Assembly (NCBI RefSeq): GCF_007097385.1
Contig: NZ_VJZS01000022.1
Coordinates: forward strand, 1 to 64,000
Reading direction: 5' to 3'
From: Flavobacterium sp. ZT3R18
Lineage (GTDB): Bacteria; Bacteroidota; Bacteroidia; Flavobacteriales; Flavobacteriaceae
DNA length: 64,000 bases
Shown piece by piece: positions 7,278 to 16,432 of this stretch. Within the stretch, counting starts at the first letter, position 1; each line of letters begins with the position of its first letter. A program made the position numbers and the translations under genes. The notes beneath the pieces were generated by a model. The model was not told where the DNA came from. It worked only from the letters and a program-made list of their open reading frames with translations, and made no database searches.

Positions 7278-10200
7278 ATGCACTTAATACCTACCATTCC
7301 CGGAGGCTGGAATCCTAATGAGGACGGCGTTTTTCACATCGAACAATCCAAAGGAGATATTGTTTTTCTATCAGCCGCCGACACCGAAATTCATTCGTTG
7401 AATAAAGCATACGCGGCACTTCGACAAGACTCAGTGACCGGAGAAATAGGAGAGGAAGTTGATGTGAAAATCGACTCCCGGTCGCTGAGCGAAGCACCCC
7501 TGAGCGAAGTCGAAGGGTGCATAGTCGAAGCGCCGTCTTTAAGAATGGCCAATCTTACCTATCTAAAACAAGAATTGACCATCGATAAATATGTTGAAGA
7601 AGTAATAGGCGAAGCAAAACTCGTTATTTGCAGATTGTTGGGCGGAATTAGTTATTATCCTTATTTGGTAGAATCTATTGAATTGGAGTGCAGGCAAAAA
7701 AACATTCCAGTACTTTTTTTACCGGGTTATGATGCACCAGATGTAGAGCTGATGAATCTTTCAACAGTCGATTTATCGGTTTCAGATTTGATTTGGAAAT
7801 ACTTTTGCGCAGGTGGAAAACAAAATTTGTTGGAAGCATTGCGTTTTATTTTGCATCATTTTTTTGACAGAAAAGATTTGGTCTACAAGGCTCCGCAACG
7901 CATACCTGATTTATTTTTGTATGATTTAGAAAACGGAATCCTAACCAAAGAAGAAGCGTATAATGCAGAATTCGATACCGTAGTTTTGGTATATCAATCC
8001 CACTATTTAGCAGATAATTTAGAGCCTGTTTATGCTATTTGTGAACAATTAAAGAAAAAAAATACGCGCCCGATTATGGCTTTTGTCAATAATCTTCGGG
8101 ACAAGAATATAGCCAATGAGTTATTTGACTTACTTACTCAAGGCAACAACCGTAAGTTGAGTACAATTGTCAATACCACTAGTTTTTCGATAAAAGCATT
8201 AACGGAGAATGAGTCCGATTTTATTTTTTATAAACTCAATATTCCTGTTATTCAGGCTATTTTTGCTTCGTGTACCAAAGCCATTTGGCAAGACAATTTA
8301 TTTGGATTAACGCCTACTGATGTCGCTATCAATATTGCGCTACCCGAATTGGACGGGCGAATTATTACCACCGCAGTATCCTTTAAAGTGGCGTTGGGCA
8401 AGGATGCGTTAACCGATTCGGATATTTTAAAGTACGAGACACACCAAGAAGGAGTTGATTTTGTGGTTGATTTTGCCGTGCGTTGGCATCGATTGCAAAC
8501 CAAAAAGAATTCAGAAAAATGTATCGCTTTGATAATGCCCAACTATCCCAACAAAGACAGCCGTTTGGCGAATGGGGTAGGACTTGATACACCAGAAAGC
8601 ATGGTCAATATCATCAAGGCTCTCAAAAATAATGGATATGATTTAGGTAATTTCATACCCAATTCGAGCCAAGAATTGATAGAATTGGTCACTCATTATA
8701 TTACCAATGATGTTGATACAACGCAATACCGCCCTTTTCAAGTTTCGTTGTCTATTGAAGATTTTTACAAACAGTACAATACCATTTCTCTAAATTTGAG
8801 AGAACAACTCGAAAAGCAATGGGGAAAACCCGAAGAGTCTCCTTTTTATAGCGATGGAAAATTTGCTATTGCCGGTTTTTTATTGGGAACTGTTTTTGTG
8901 AGTATTCAACCTTCTCGAGGGTACAATCAAGACGAAAAAGCGATTTATCATTCGCCAGATTTACCGCCCACTTTCAATTATTTAGCCTATTATTTTTGGG
9001 TAAATCATGTTTTTCAAGCGGATGCCGTTGTTCATGTAGGCAAGCACGGAAACTTAGAATGGTTGCCAGGAAAGAGTGTTGCATTAAGCAAAGAAAGTTG
9101 TTATCCGAGACTGTTGATGGAAGCCATTCCGCATTTTTATCCCTTTATAGTCAACGATCCGGGCGAAGGAACTCAAGCCAAGCGTCGCAATCAAGCTGTG
9201 ATTTTGGATCATCTGATTCCGCCTATGACCCGTGCCGAAAATTATGGTATTTTAACCCAATTGGAGCATCTGATAGACGAATATTACGAGGCTTTTACTT
9301 TGGATATAAAAAGAGCCACAGTATTAAAAAAGCAAATCAAAACTTTGGTTCAAGAAGCGCATTTAGATACTGATTTGAGAGCTTCGGTAGAGGATATTGA
9401 TGAATTATTAGTGAAATTAGACGGCTATTTGTGCGATTTGAAAGAAGCACAAATTCGAGACGGCTTGCATATTTTTGGACAAGCTCCAGAAAATGACCAA
9501 TTACTCGATTTGCTTATTGCCTTGCACCGTGTTCCATCGGGAGCGATAAAAGGAATAACACACGCATTGGCACTCGATTTGGAATTGAATTTTAATCCAC
9601 TGCAATGTGATTATGCAACTGCTTTCGAAAAAGAAATTCAGCAGGTCTATTGCCGAACGATTGGCGATGCTGTCGAACAACTCGAATTGATTTCACGAGT
9701 CTATTTATCACAATTTTTATTAGATAAAAAAGATACGGGTTACCTAAATTTTGATGGCGTTCTTAATTTTATTGCAAAAGACACTTACCCAAAAGTACAG
9801 CAAACCACCAACGAAATTGCTAATTTATTGTCGGGTTTGAATGGCAAATATGTTCCTTCGGGAAGCTCAGGTGCTCCCACACGAGGGCGCTTGGATGTGT
9901 TGCCCACAGGGAGAAATTTCTATTCGGTAGATGTGCGTACTATTCCAACTCCAACGGCTTATGCTTTGGGAGTAAAAAGTGCGAACCTCATAATAGAACG
10001 CTATTTACAAGAAAACGGAGAATATCCAGAGACGGTTGGACTCTCGGTTTGGGGAACTTCTACCATGCGAACAGGTGGCGATGATATTGCTCAAGCTTTT
10101 GCTTTGATGGGTGTAAAACCCGTTTGGGAAGGCGCTAATCGCAGAGTAACCGATTTTGAGATTATCTCTATGCTCATGCTAAAACGTCCGCGAGTAGATG

Positions 10201-11096
10201 TAATGTTGCGCATTTCGGGTTTTTTTAGAGATGCTTTTCCAGATGTAATTTCGTTGTTTAATAAAGTGGTAGAACGTTTGGCACAGTTAGATGAAGATCC
10301 AGAAGTGAACCCCATCAGAAAACGTTTTCTCAAAGAAAAAGCCGATTGGAAATCCAAAGGAATTACCGAGGACAAAGCTCATAAAAGAGCCTTGTTTCGT
10401 GTTTTTGGCTCTAAGCCAGGGGCGTATGGTGCAGGATTGCAAGCCGTAATTGACGAGAAAAATTGGCAAACCAAAGAAGATTTGGCACGTGTATATATGC
10501 AATGGAGTGGTTACGCCTATGGAAGCGACAGAATAGGGGAGTCGGCGCATGAAGTTTTTGAACAACGGTTATCCGATATTCAAATTGTGATGCACAACCA
10601 AGACAATCGGGAACATGACATTCTGGATTCGGATGATTATTATCAGTTTCAAGGCGGTTTGACCAATGCCGTACAAACCGTAAGTGGCACGCAACCCCAA
10701 GTTTATTTTGGAGATCATTCCCGCCCCGATAACCCGAAAGTAAAAACGCTAAAAGAAGAATTACTCAAAGTGTACCGCTCCCGTGTGGTAAATCCAAAAT
10801 GGATTGAGGGAGTAAAAAGACATGGTTATAAAGGTGCTTTTGAAATGGCAGCCACCATGGATTATCTTTTTGCCTATGATGCAACAACCGATATGATTGA
10901 CGATTTTATGTACGAAGGCATCACGGAGGAATATTTATTTAAACCCGAAAACAAAGAATTTATAGAAAAAGTAAATCCGTGGGCACTAAAAGATATGTCC
11001 GAAAGAATGCTTGAAGCTATCCAACGAGGAATGTGGAAAGAACCAAAACCAGAAACTGTTGAAAAACTACAACAGCTTCTTATAGATTCGGAGTAA
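7278..11096 (+). CDS. cobN: Cobaltochelatase large subunit CobN
   Basis: 1272 residues, the usual length for CobN/BchH-type chelatases. It inserts cobalt into hydrogenobyrinic acid a,c-diamide, or into related corrinoid intermediates, with ATP from the AAA+/VWA partner. The conserved HVGKHGNLEW motif is at 586-595. The partner here is probably the ChlID-type protein encoded at 11840-13519. Residues 68-86 (SLSEAPLSEVEGCIVEAP) are encoded by a copy of the palindromic repeat that litters this locus, inserted in frame in a poorly conserved N-terminal region. cobN converges with the pduO-type gene. Confidence 0.92.
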   Translation: MHLIPTIPGGWNPNEDGVFHIEQSKGDIVFLSAADTEIHSLNKAYAALRQDSVTGEIGEEVDVKIDSRSLSEAPLSEVEGCIVEAPSLRMANLTYLKQELTIDKYVEEVIGEAKLVICRLLGGISYYPYLVESIELECRQKNIPVLFLPGYDAPDVELMNLSTVDLSVSDLIWKYFCAGGKQNLLEALRFILHHFFDRKDLVYKAPQRIPDLFLYDLENGILTKEEAYNAEFDTVVLVYQSHYLADNLEPVYAICEQLKKKNTRPIMAFVNNLRDKNIANELFDLLTQGNNRKLSTIVNTTSFSIKALTENESDFIFYKLNIPVIQAIFASCTKAIWQDNLFGLTPTDVAINIALPELDGRIITTAVSFKVALGKDALTDSDILKYETHQEGVDFVVDFAVRWHRLQTKKNSEKCIALIMPNYPNKDSRLANGVGLDTPESMVNIIKALKNNGYDLGNFIPNSSQELIELVTHYITNDVDTTQYRPFQVSLSIEDFYKQYNTISLNLREQLEKQWGKPEESPFYSDGKFAIAGFLLGTVFVSIQPSRGYNQDEKAIYHSPDLPPTFNYLAYYFWVNHVFQADAVVHVGKHGNLEWLPGKSVALSKESCYPRLLMEAIPHFYPFIVNDPGEGTQAKRRNQAVILDHLIPPMTRAENYGILTQLEHLIDEYYEAFTLDIKRATVLKKQIKTLVQEAHLDTDLRASVEDIDELLVKLDGYLCDLKEAQIRDGLHIFGQAPENDQLLDLLIALHRVPSGAIKGITHALALDLELNFNPLQCDYATAFEKEIQQVYCRTIGDAVEQLELISRVYLSQFLLDKKDTGYLNFDGVLNFIAKDTYPKVQQTTNEIANLLSGLNGKYVPSGSSGAPTRGRLDVLPTGRNFYSVDVRTIPTPTAYALGVKSANLIIERYLQENGEYPETVGLSVWGTSTMRTGGDDIAQAFALMGVKPVWEGANRRVTDFEIISMLMLKRPRVDVMLRISGFFRDAFPDVISLFNKVVERLAQLDEDPEVNPIRKRFLKEKADWKSKGITEDKAHKRALFRVFGSKPGAYGAGLQAVIDEKNWQTKEDLARVYMQWSGYAYGSDRIGESAHEVFEQRLSDIQIVMHNQDNREHDILDSDDYYQFQGGLTNAVQTVSGTQPQVYFGDHSRPDNPKVKTLKEELLKVYRSRVVNPKWIEGVKRHGYKGAFEMAATMDYLFAYDATTDMIDDFMYEGITEEYLFKPENKEFIEKVNPWALKDMSERMLEAIQRGMWKEPKPETVEKLQQLLIDSE
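7479..7535 (+). repeat. In-frame repeat insertion within cobN
   Basis: The segment contains GCACCCCTGAGCGAAGTCGA followed by AGGGTGC, an imperfect palindrome of the CTGAGC..GTCGAAG type found throughout this locus. It codes for residues 68-86 and keeps the frame. Confidence 0.65.
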
Positions 11097-11240
11097 AGTT
11101 TTCAGTCTCAGTCTCAGTTTTCAGTCTCAGTCTCAGTCTCAGAATCAAACTGAAAACTGAAACTGAAAACTATAATTCAGTTTTCATTCATAGTCAGAAT
11201 CAAACTGAAAACTGAGACTGAGACTGAAAACTAAAAAAAA
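11097..11240. repeat. TCAGTTTTCAGTC satellite forming inverted repeats
   Basis: Between the convergent cobN and pduO-type genes, units of CAGTCTCAG and CAGTTTTCAG are followed by their reverse complements (CTGAAAACTGAGACTG). Together they can form a long hairpin that could stop transcription from both sides. A related block lies at 60735-61000. Confidence 0.75.
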
Positions 11241-11245
11241 TACCA

Positions 11246-11827
11246 CTACAATTCAGGTTGTTTCTTTCTTTTATACAAAAATAACTGCCATTTTTCTTCG
11301 GCTACACCTGCTTTGTCCATTTCGGCACGACCCAGAATGAAGAAAAGATCCGACATTCTGTTGATGTAGGCAGGAATATAATCATCGACATCATCTTCTT
11401 TCATCAAACTTACCAATAAACGTTCGCCTCGACGCATTTGTGTACGCACAACATGGCATAAAGCCGAGATTTCATTACCGCCAGGAAGCAAGAAATAATC
11501 TGATTTGCTTGTCATGGCAGCTTCCAGTTCGTCTATCCAAGCTTCGCAGAATTCAGCTCCATCTTCGGGTTTTGGATTTGGGTTTATCTTTTTGCAGTCT
11601 GATGGTCTGGCCAAATGGGACATCATATCCATCATATCCCTCTGAATTTTATGCAGGTTTTGTTGCCATTCGTGTTCCGTTCCTAACTTGGCACGCAACA
11701 AACCAATGGTCGAATTCACTTCGTCTAATGTGCCGTAGCAGTTTACACGAACATCGTCTTTATAAACTCGGCTTCCGCCAAATAATCCCGTTTTTCCGGT
11801 ATCTCCTTTTTTGGTATATATTTTCAT
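11246..11827 (-). CDS. Cob(I)alamin/corrinoid adenosyltransferase, PduO type
   Basis: 193 residues. The N-terminal TKKGDTGKTGLFGG is the ATP-binding motif of PduO-type adenosyltransferases, followed by a four-helix bundle with GERLLV and YINRMSDLFFILGR, which are typical. It transfers the adenosyl group from ATP to the upper face of Co(I) corrinoid. It ends the - strand B12 series, 12 bases after the chelatase gene. It is unrelated in sequence to CobA/CobO/BtuR, so it takes that step in this locus. Confidence 0.9.
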   Translation of the reverse strand: MKIYTKKGDTGKTGLFGGSRVYKDDVRVNCYGTLDEVNSTIGLLRAKLGTEHEWQQNLHKIQRDMMDMMSHLARPSDCKKINPNPKPEDGAEFCEAWIDELEAAMTSKSDYFLLPGGNEISALCHVVRTQMRRGERLLVSLMKEDDVDDYIPAYINRMSDLFFILGRAEMDKAGVAEEKWQLFLYKRKKQPEL

Positions 11828-11839
11828 TTTTTTTTGATT

Positions 11840-13519
11840 TTAATATGCAACAACTCTATAGTTTACATTCATTTCAATAGCTAATTTTTTAGCCAAAGCT
11901 AATTTTACAAAACCTTTTTCGGTATCAATTACCGTGGTGTTTTTTGATATTCTCAGATAGGTTTTAAAATAAGAAACCGCTTCCGCAAAAGGGTTTTCGG
12001 TTTCGCCTTTATTTATTTTGCCATCGGTCAAGACATAGAAGACTGTTTCTTCCTGCGGCATTTTCAATTTTAAAAGTTGGTGCACTAAGGACAAACCAGC
12101 CTTTAAATTCGTTTTTCCGCCAGAGCGCAACTGTTGTATTTCGGCTATAAATTTCTCTATATTTTGCGTAAGCTTTAAAACGACTGTTGCCGTACCGTTC
12201 TGCAATGCTACTGCCGAAAGTACTATTTTTTTGTTTTTAAATTGAAGTAGCGTTTCCGAAATCAATCCTTTTATAAAAGAAATTTGCTGATTTTTCACCA
12301 TAGAACTACTCGAATCAATCAGGAAAATCAAGTGAATTTTTGACTGAGCAATAGCTTTTTTATAATGAACTTTAATTTTTTGGGTAGTCAGATATTCTTT
12401 TACCGAAGACAAAACATCGATTCCAGTAGCGACTGTTCCAAAAGGATGTTGACTGCTTTTTTGTATAAGTTGATTTTTAAATAACAACCCTTTCTTTGAT
12501 TCAATCTTTGGTATTTGTATTTTTAAAAACTGCTCAGTTTCTGTAGCTTGTAATAAATAGTCACTCAACCCGCTATTTTCTATATTTTCTGTATTCTCAT
12601 TCTCATTCTCATTGCCATTGCCATTGTCATTGTCATTGCCATTGTCATTGCTTTTTGGAAAATGTTTTGCGCGATGGTTCAAGACCAAAGGAGCGACTTT
12701 CTCTAAATGCATCACTGTTACTTCGGTACAATTGTCTAAAGCGGCATAAGCACGACTTGCTTTCATCAGTAAAATGTCGGCTCGCAGACCTTCTACTTGG
12801 TGCGAAATGCATTTGTCTGCAATGTTTTCCTTAATTTCTTCCGAAATATAAATGGAAGAAAGTTGTTCTTTTGCTGACGCAATTATTTTTGACAACCCTT
12901 TTTCATCGTCTTCAAATTGGCGACAAAAAGCATTCGAATCCATATCAAAATCCAAACGACGATTCACAATTTTCATTCGGATTTTCTTGTCTGTAGGAGT
13001 TTTTATAGTTACACTCAGTCCAAAACGATCTAGCAACTGCGGACGTAAATCGCCTTCTTCAGGATTCATTGTCCCTACCAAACAAAATCGGCTGTCGAGC
13101 CATTGCGAAATCGCATCACGCTCCAGAAAATAACCTCCACTTGAAGAAGCGTCGAGTAAAACATCCATCAGATAATCATTCAACAGATTGACTTCATCGA
13201 TGTATAAAACACCCTGATGTGCTTTGGCTAGCAATCCTTTTTGGACTTCCAGTTTCTTTTCGTTGATTAAAGTTTCCAAGTGAACCGACCCCAAAACACG
13301 ATCTTCGGTAGCGCCTATCGGCAAATTCACAAACGGGAAATCACTCTCGATATTTTTCATCAGGCTTTGCAGCGCCCGAACGGTTGTGGTTTTGCCCGTT
13401 CCTTTGTCCCCCAAAGCCAAAACTCCGCCCAGCGATGGATCAATCATACATAATAGCAAAGCCAACTTAAAATCGTCTTGCCCACAAATGGCGGTAAAAG
13501 GGAAATTTTTGTGCATCAT
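11840..13519 (-). CDS. Magnesium-chelatase-like ChlI-ChlD fusion, CobN partner
   Basis: 559 residues. The N-terminal AAA+ ATPase has Walker A GDKGTGKT (37-44), Walker B VLYIDEVNLL and the GTMNPEEGDLRPQLLDRFG sensor region of ChlI/BchI. The C-terminal VWA domain has a MIDAS motif DSSSS at about residue 400 and TDGK further on. Between them, about 289-314, is an Asn/Asp/Glu/Gly linker encoded by a hexamer microsatellite (12590-12655). In organisms lacking CobS/CobT, such ChlID proteins are thought to power CobN; I infer that role. The start overlaps the stop of the transporter gene by one base. Confidence 0.85.
   Translation of the reverse strand: MMHKNFPFTAICGQDDFKLALLLCMIDPSLGGVLALGDKGTGKTTTVRALQSLMKNIESDFPFVNLPIGATEDRVLGSVHLETLINEKKLEVQKGLLAKAHQGVLYIDEVNLLNDYLMDVLLDASSSGGYFLERDAISQWLDSRFCLVGTMNPEEGDLRPQLLDRFGLSVTIKTPTDKKIRMKIVNRRLDFDMDSNAFCRQFEDDEKGLSKIIASAKEQLSSIYISEEIKENIADKCISHQVEGLRADILLMKASRAYAALDNCTEVTVMHLEKVAPLVLNHRAKHFPKSNDNGNDNDNGNGNENENENTENIENSGLSDYLLQATETEQFLKIQIPKIESKKGLLFKNQLIQKSSQHPFGTVATGIDVLSSVKEYLTTQKIKVHYKKAIAQSKIHLIFLIDSSSSMVKNQQISFIKGLISETLLQFKNKKIVLSAVALQNGTATVVLKLTQNIEKFIAEIQQLRSGGKTNLKAGLSLVHQLLKLKMPQEETVFYVLTDGKINKGETENPFAEAVSYFKTYLRISKNTTVIDTEKGFVKLALAKKLAIEMNVNYRVVAY
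12590..12655. repeat. Hexamer microsatellite in chlID linker
   Basis: Tandem six-base units (CATTCT, CATTGC, CATTGT on the + strand) encode alternating Asn/Asp/Glu/Gly. The unit length is a multiple of three, so copy-number change would alter linker length without a frameshift. Confidence 0.75.
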
Positions 13520-14217
13520 TATCCGTTTATAGCGTTATAAATCCAAAGAAATCCAATAAATATGGAAAAAACACCGACAACGGCATTCATCATTTTGAAA
13601 GCAATTTGGTTTCGTTCGATAAATCGGGAAACCGAAAAAGTCAAGACACAACTGTAGGTAGTCATGGCAATAATAATTCCGATACTTTGCAAAGCAATAA
13701 TCCCCACTGCGGTATAAGTATCCTTTGATGCCATGACCAATGCAATCGAGCAAGCTCCACCAGTACCGGCCAATCCGTGTAACATCCCCACCCAGAAGGT
13801 ACGACTCAATACATTCATCGTAATTTCTTCACCTTGTTTGCCGTGTATATGCAACACATTTGCCGTGTGTTCGTGCTCCGCAATTGTCCGATGAACGTCC
13901 ATTATTTTTTTGAGTTTATGATTGCGCCTGATTGCAGATATTCCCAACCAAATCATTACCGGACCAACTATTATTTCGGCATAGGTAGAAAGATTTAAAG
14001 GTAAAGCTGATTTTAATAATAAGGCAAAAGCACTAAAAAGCAATAAGGTTACCGAATGCCCCATAGCCCATTGAGAAGAGCGCCATAAGAGTTTTGCTAA
14101 ACCTATTTTGTTGTCTTTTCGCTCGGATGCCAATACTGAGACTGCCGCCATATGATCCGGTTCAAACGAATGTTGTATGCCTAATAAAAGTGAATCTGTA
14201 AATAGATAACCTATCAT
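13519..14217 (-). CDS. UreH/HupE-like nickel/cobalt transporter
   Basis: 232 residues, about six membrane helices. The first helix carries H16-x4-D21-H22 (HSFEPDH), the metal-selectivity signature shared with NiCoT permeases, and a later GMLHGLAGTGGAC motif. A cytoplasmic loop around 108-128 contains a cluster of His (HEHTANVLHIHGK). Homologues are often annotated as urease accessory protein UreH. Placed between cbiD and the cobaltochelatase ATPase it most likely imports cobalt. It is the second transporter of this signature in the operon. Confidence 0.72.
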   Translation of the reverse strand: MIGYLFTDSLLLGIQHSFEPDHMAAVSVLASERKDNKIGLAKLLWRSSQWAMGHSVTLLLFSAFALLLKSALPLNLSTYAEIIVGPVMIWLGISAIRRNHKLKKIMDVHRTIAEHEHTANVLHIHGKQGEEITMNVLSRTFWVGMLHGLAGTGGACSIALVMASKDTYTAVGIIALQSIGIIIAMTTYSCVLTFSVSRFIERNQIAFKMMNAVVGVFSIFIGFLWIYNAING

Positions 14218-14244
14218 TTTGTGTTTTTTTATTAATTCTTAAAT

Positions 14245-14421
14245 CCGTGCCTTCGACCCCTTCGACCCCTTCGACTCCTTCGACTCCTTCGACCCCTTCG
14301 ACCCCTTCGACCCCTTCGACAGGCTCAGGGAACGCAGGCACTGGTCATGTATTCTGATCCCCGTTCCCTGAGCCTGTTTTTACTCCGGTGCCTGAGCTTG
14401 TCGAAGGCATAATTCTATCAT
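14245..14421. repeat. Repeat array: 9-bp tandem CCTTCGACY plus inverted CTTCGACAGGCTCAGG
   Basis: Eight copies of CCTTCGACC/T run from 14250 to 14321 and end in a full CTTCGACAGGCTCAGGGAAC unit. The inverse GTTCCCTGAGCCTG follows at 14363 and a further TGCCTGAGCTTGTCGAAGGC at 14390-14409. The right part overlaps the end of cbiD. Confidence 0.85.
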
Positions 14422-15481
14422 TCGCATCAATCAAAAGCACGGTCAATGCTACATTCGGAATATGTTGTTTACAAACATCATAACAATGTTGTCGCAAGGA
14501 TTGAAAGAAAGGTTCATTCTCTGTAAAATCGAAAATTTCTGTTAGTCGCCTTGCCATATTCAAATCTAAAATCGGTAAACATTGTTCGTCGCTATACCCG
14601 CAATCTTTTGCCATTTGATGTATGAATGCTTTGTCCCAAGTTGATTTTCCGCTGTGGGTATCAAGTTCGCCTTGCGCCAGTTTGGCCGCTTTTCCTATCA
14701 TTATTCCAATGGTTACTTTTTCAAGCGGAACCGATTTTATTTTTTCTAAAGTATCTCCAATCCAATTGCCGTATTGTATAAAAGCAAAATCAGGCAAATG
14801 CGGGAATCGTACTTTCAATAAATTCTCCGATCGTCCTCCGGAATTGATGACAATTTCGGTACAACCATTGGCAATCGAGACATCAATACCTTGTGTGATG
14901 CTAGCAATATAGGCCGATGAACTAAAAGCTTTCACAATGCCTGTTGTTCCTAAAATCGAAATTCCGTTTAGAATCCCGATACGGGAATTCAATGTTTTTT
15001 TTGCGATTGCTTCCCCGTTTTCTACAAAAACTTCCACATTTACGCCTTTATCACATTGAAACTGATGTTTAACAAAATGTACGGCATCAGTAATCATCTT
15101 CCTTGGCACGGGATTAATGGCAGGTTCGCCCACCGCAATGGCCAATCCGGGTAAGGTCACAACGCCCACACCTTTACCTTGCAGAAATTGAATTCCCTCG
15201 GCTTCATTTAGAGAAACTGTACAACCAATTGTTGCGCCATGAGTTACATCGGGGTCGTCTCCTGCATCTTTTATGGTGGTGCAAGTGGCCTGTTTTTCAT
15301 CAAAAAAACAGGATGTAATCGTAAAATTTACTTTTTCCCCAAAAGGCAAAGTTATTGTTACTTCTTTTATTTCTTTTTGTTGCAATAAACTCATTAATGC
15401 CGCTTTCGCACACGCAGTTGCACAGGATCCTGTGGTGTAGCCGCTGCGTAAAGGACCTTCTGGAATTGGAAGCAATGCCAT
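14345..15481 (-). CDS. cbiD: Cobalt-precorrin-5B C1-methyltransferase CbiD
   Basis: 378 residues. The N-terminal LRSGYTTGSCA (Arg12-Cys20) is the CbiD signature, followed by GDDPDVTHG and INSGGRSE motifs. It methylates C1 of the corrin ring after ring contraction, in the oxygen-independent route, using SAM. The last 20 or so residues (MPSTSSGTGVKTGSGNGDQNT) are encoded by the palindromic repeat array, so the native C-terminus was probably shorter and the repeat now supplies the stop codon. It starts 3 bases after cobK. Confidence 0.92.
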   Translation of the reverse strand: MALLPIPEGPLRSGYTTGSCATACAKAALMSLLQQKEIKEVTITLPFGEKVNFTITSCFFDEKQATCTTIKDAGDDPDVTHGATIGCTVSLNEAEGIQFLQGKGVGVVTLPGLAIAVGEPAINPVPRKMITDAVHFVKHQFQCDKGVNVEVFVENGEAIAKKTLNSRIGILNGISILGTTGIVKAFSSSAYIASITQGIDVSIANGCTEIVINSGGRSENLLKVRFPHLPDFAFIQYGNWIGDTLEKIKSVPLEKVTIGIMIGKAAKLAQGELDTHSGKSTWDKAFIHQMAKDCGYSDEQCLPILDLNMARRLTEIFDFTENEPFFQSLRQHCYDVCKQHIPNVALTVLLIDANDRIMPSTSSGTGVKTGSGNGDQNT

Positions 15482-15484
15482 TTT

Positions 15485-16240
15485 TTATTTTTTTAAAGTC
15501 ATAAAGTTAAACAAATCAGCTTCATTTGATGCTATTAGAAAACTCTTAGGCAACATAACTCTTTCAATAATTACAATTGGAATTTTACAAATTTTGGCAG
15601 CTTCAATTTTTGTGGATAAAAAGCCCGATTCTCCGCTTTCTTTGGTAATCACAGCTTGACAATTGTATTTTTTTAAAATCTCAATTTCATGGTTCAAATC
15701 ATCACTTGGAAATTCTAAAATCAAATTTTCTTTCGGAAATCCCGATTTTTCTGCTATAGCCAATGAACTTTCCCTTGGTAAAATCCGAAAGTAAGAACAA
15801 TTTTTTTTCCAATAGGATTCCATCTTTTCAATGGTTTGTACTCCTGTCAAAGCCAATAAACTTTCTATTTTCTTGGCATTCAAATAGGCGATGGCTTCCG
15901 CATAATTTTTGACATAAATCACATCTTTTGAAACACTTTTTACAGGATATTGTCTTTCAAAACGAATGACAAGAACAGATAAAAAGCTACTAGCTTCAGC
16001 TATTGTTTGATGTAAAATTTCTGCAAAAGGATGACTCGCATGTATAATTGTGCGTATTTTTTTTTCCTGACAAAACGCAATTAATTCTGTAATCGAGAAC
16101 GCCCCAAAACGATAGCTTCCGAATTGTCCTTTGTCAAACTCGATTTCCGTTTTTGTAGAATAGAAGTAAGGCAAGGCTTCCCTTTCGAGAAACTTCGCTA
16201 CTTTTTTTCCTTCTGTTGTGCCACCGAATACTAGTATCAT
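15485..16240 (-). CDS. cobK: Precorrin-6A (cobalt-precorrin-6A) reductase
   Basis: 251 residues with the N-terminal nucleotide-binding signature MILVFGGTTEGKKVAKFL and the C-terminal AVITKESGESGF loop of CobK/CbiJ. It reduces the macrocycle of precorrin-6A with NADPH. Length matches the family. It sits between cbiD and cbiG-cobM; the 151-base gap upstream is full of CTGAGCCTGTCGAAGG repeats. Confidence 0.9.
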   Translation of the reverse strand: MILVFGGTTEGKKVAKFLEREALPYFYSTKTEIEFDKGQFGSYRFGAFSITELIAFCQEKKIRTIIHASHPFAEILHQTIAEASSFLSVLVIRFERQYPVKSVSKDVIYVKNYAEAIAYLNAKKIESLLALTGVQTIEKMESYWKKNCSYFRILPRESSLAIAEKSGFPKENLILEFPSDDLNHEIEILKKYNCQAVITKESGESGFLSTKIEAAKICKIPIVIIERVMLPKSFLIASNEADLFNFMTLKK

Positions 16241-16261
16241 AAAAATTATAATTATTTTACA

Positions 16262-16432
16262 CTGAGCTTACCGAAATCTATTTTAATCCTGTCAAAGGTT
16301 CCTGAGCCTGTCGAAAGTTATTTCGAATAAAGCTACCTGAGCCTGTCGAAGGTTATCTTGATCCTGTCAAAGGTTCCTGACCTGTCGAAAGTTATCTTAA
16401 TCCTGCTAAAGGTTCCTGAGCCTGTCGAAGGA
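16262..16432. repeat. CTGAGCCTGTCGAAGG repeat array
   Basis: About six diverged copies of CCTGAGCCTGTCGAAGGTTA (with variants such as ATCCTGTCAAAGGTT) fill the gap between cobK and cbiG-cobM and run into the 3' end of the latter gene. All copies point the same way. Confidence 0.85.
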
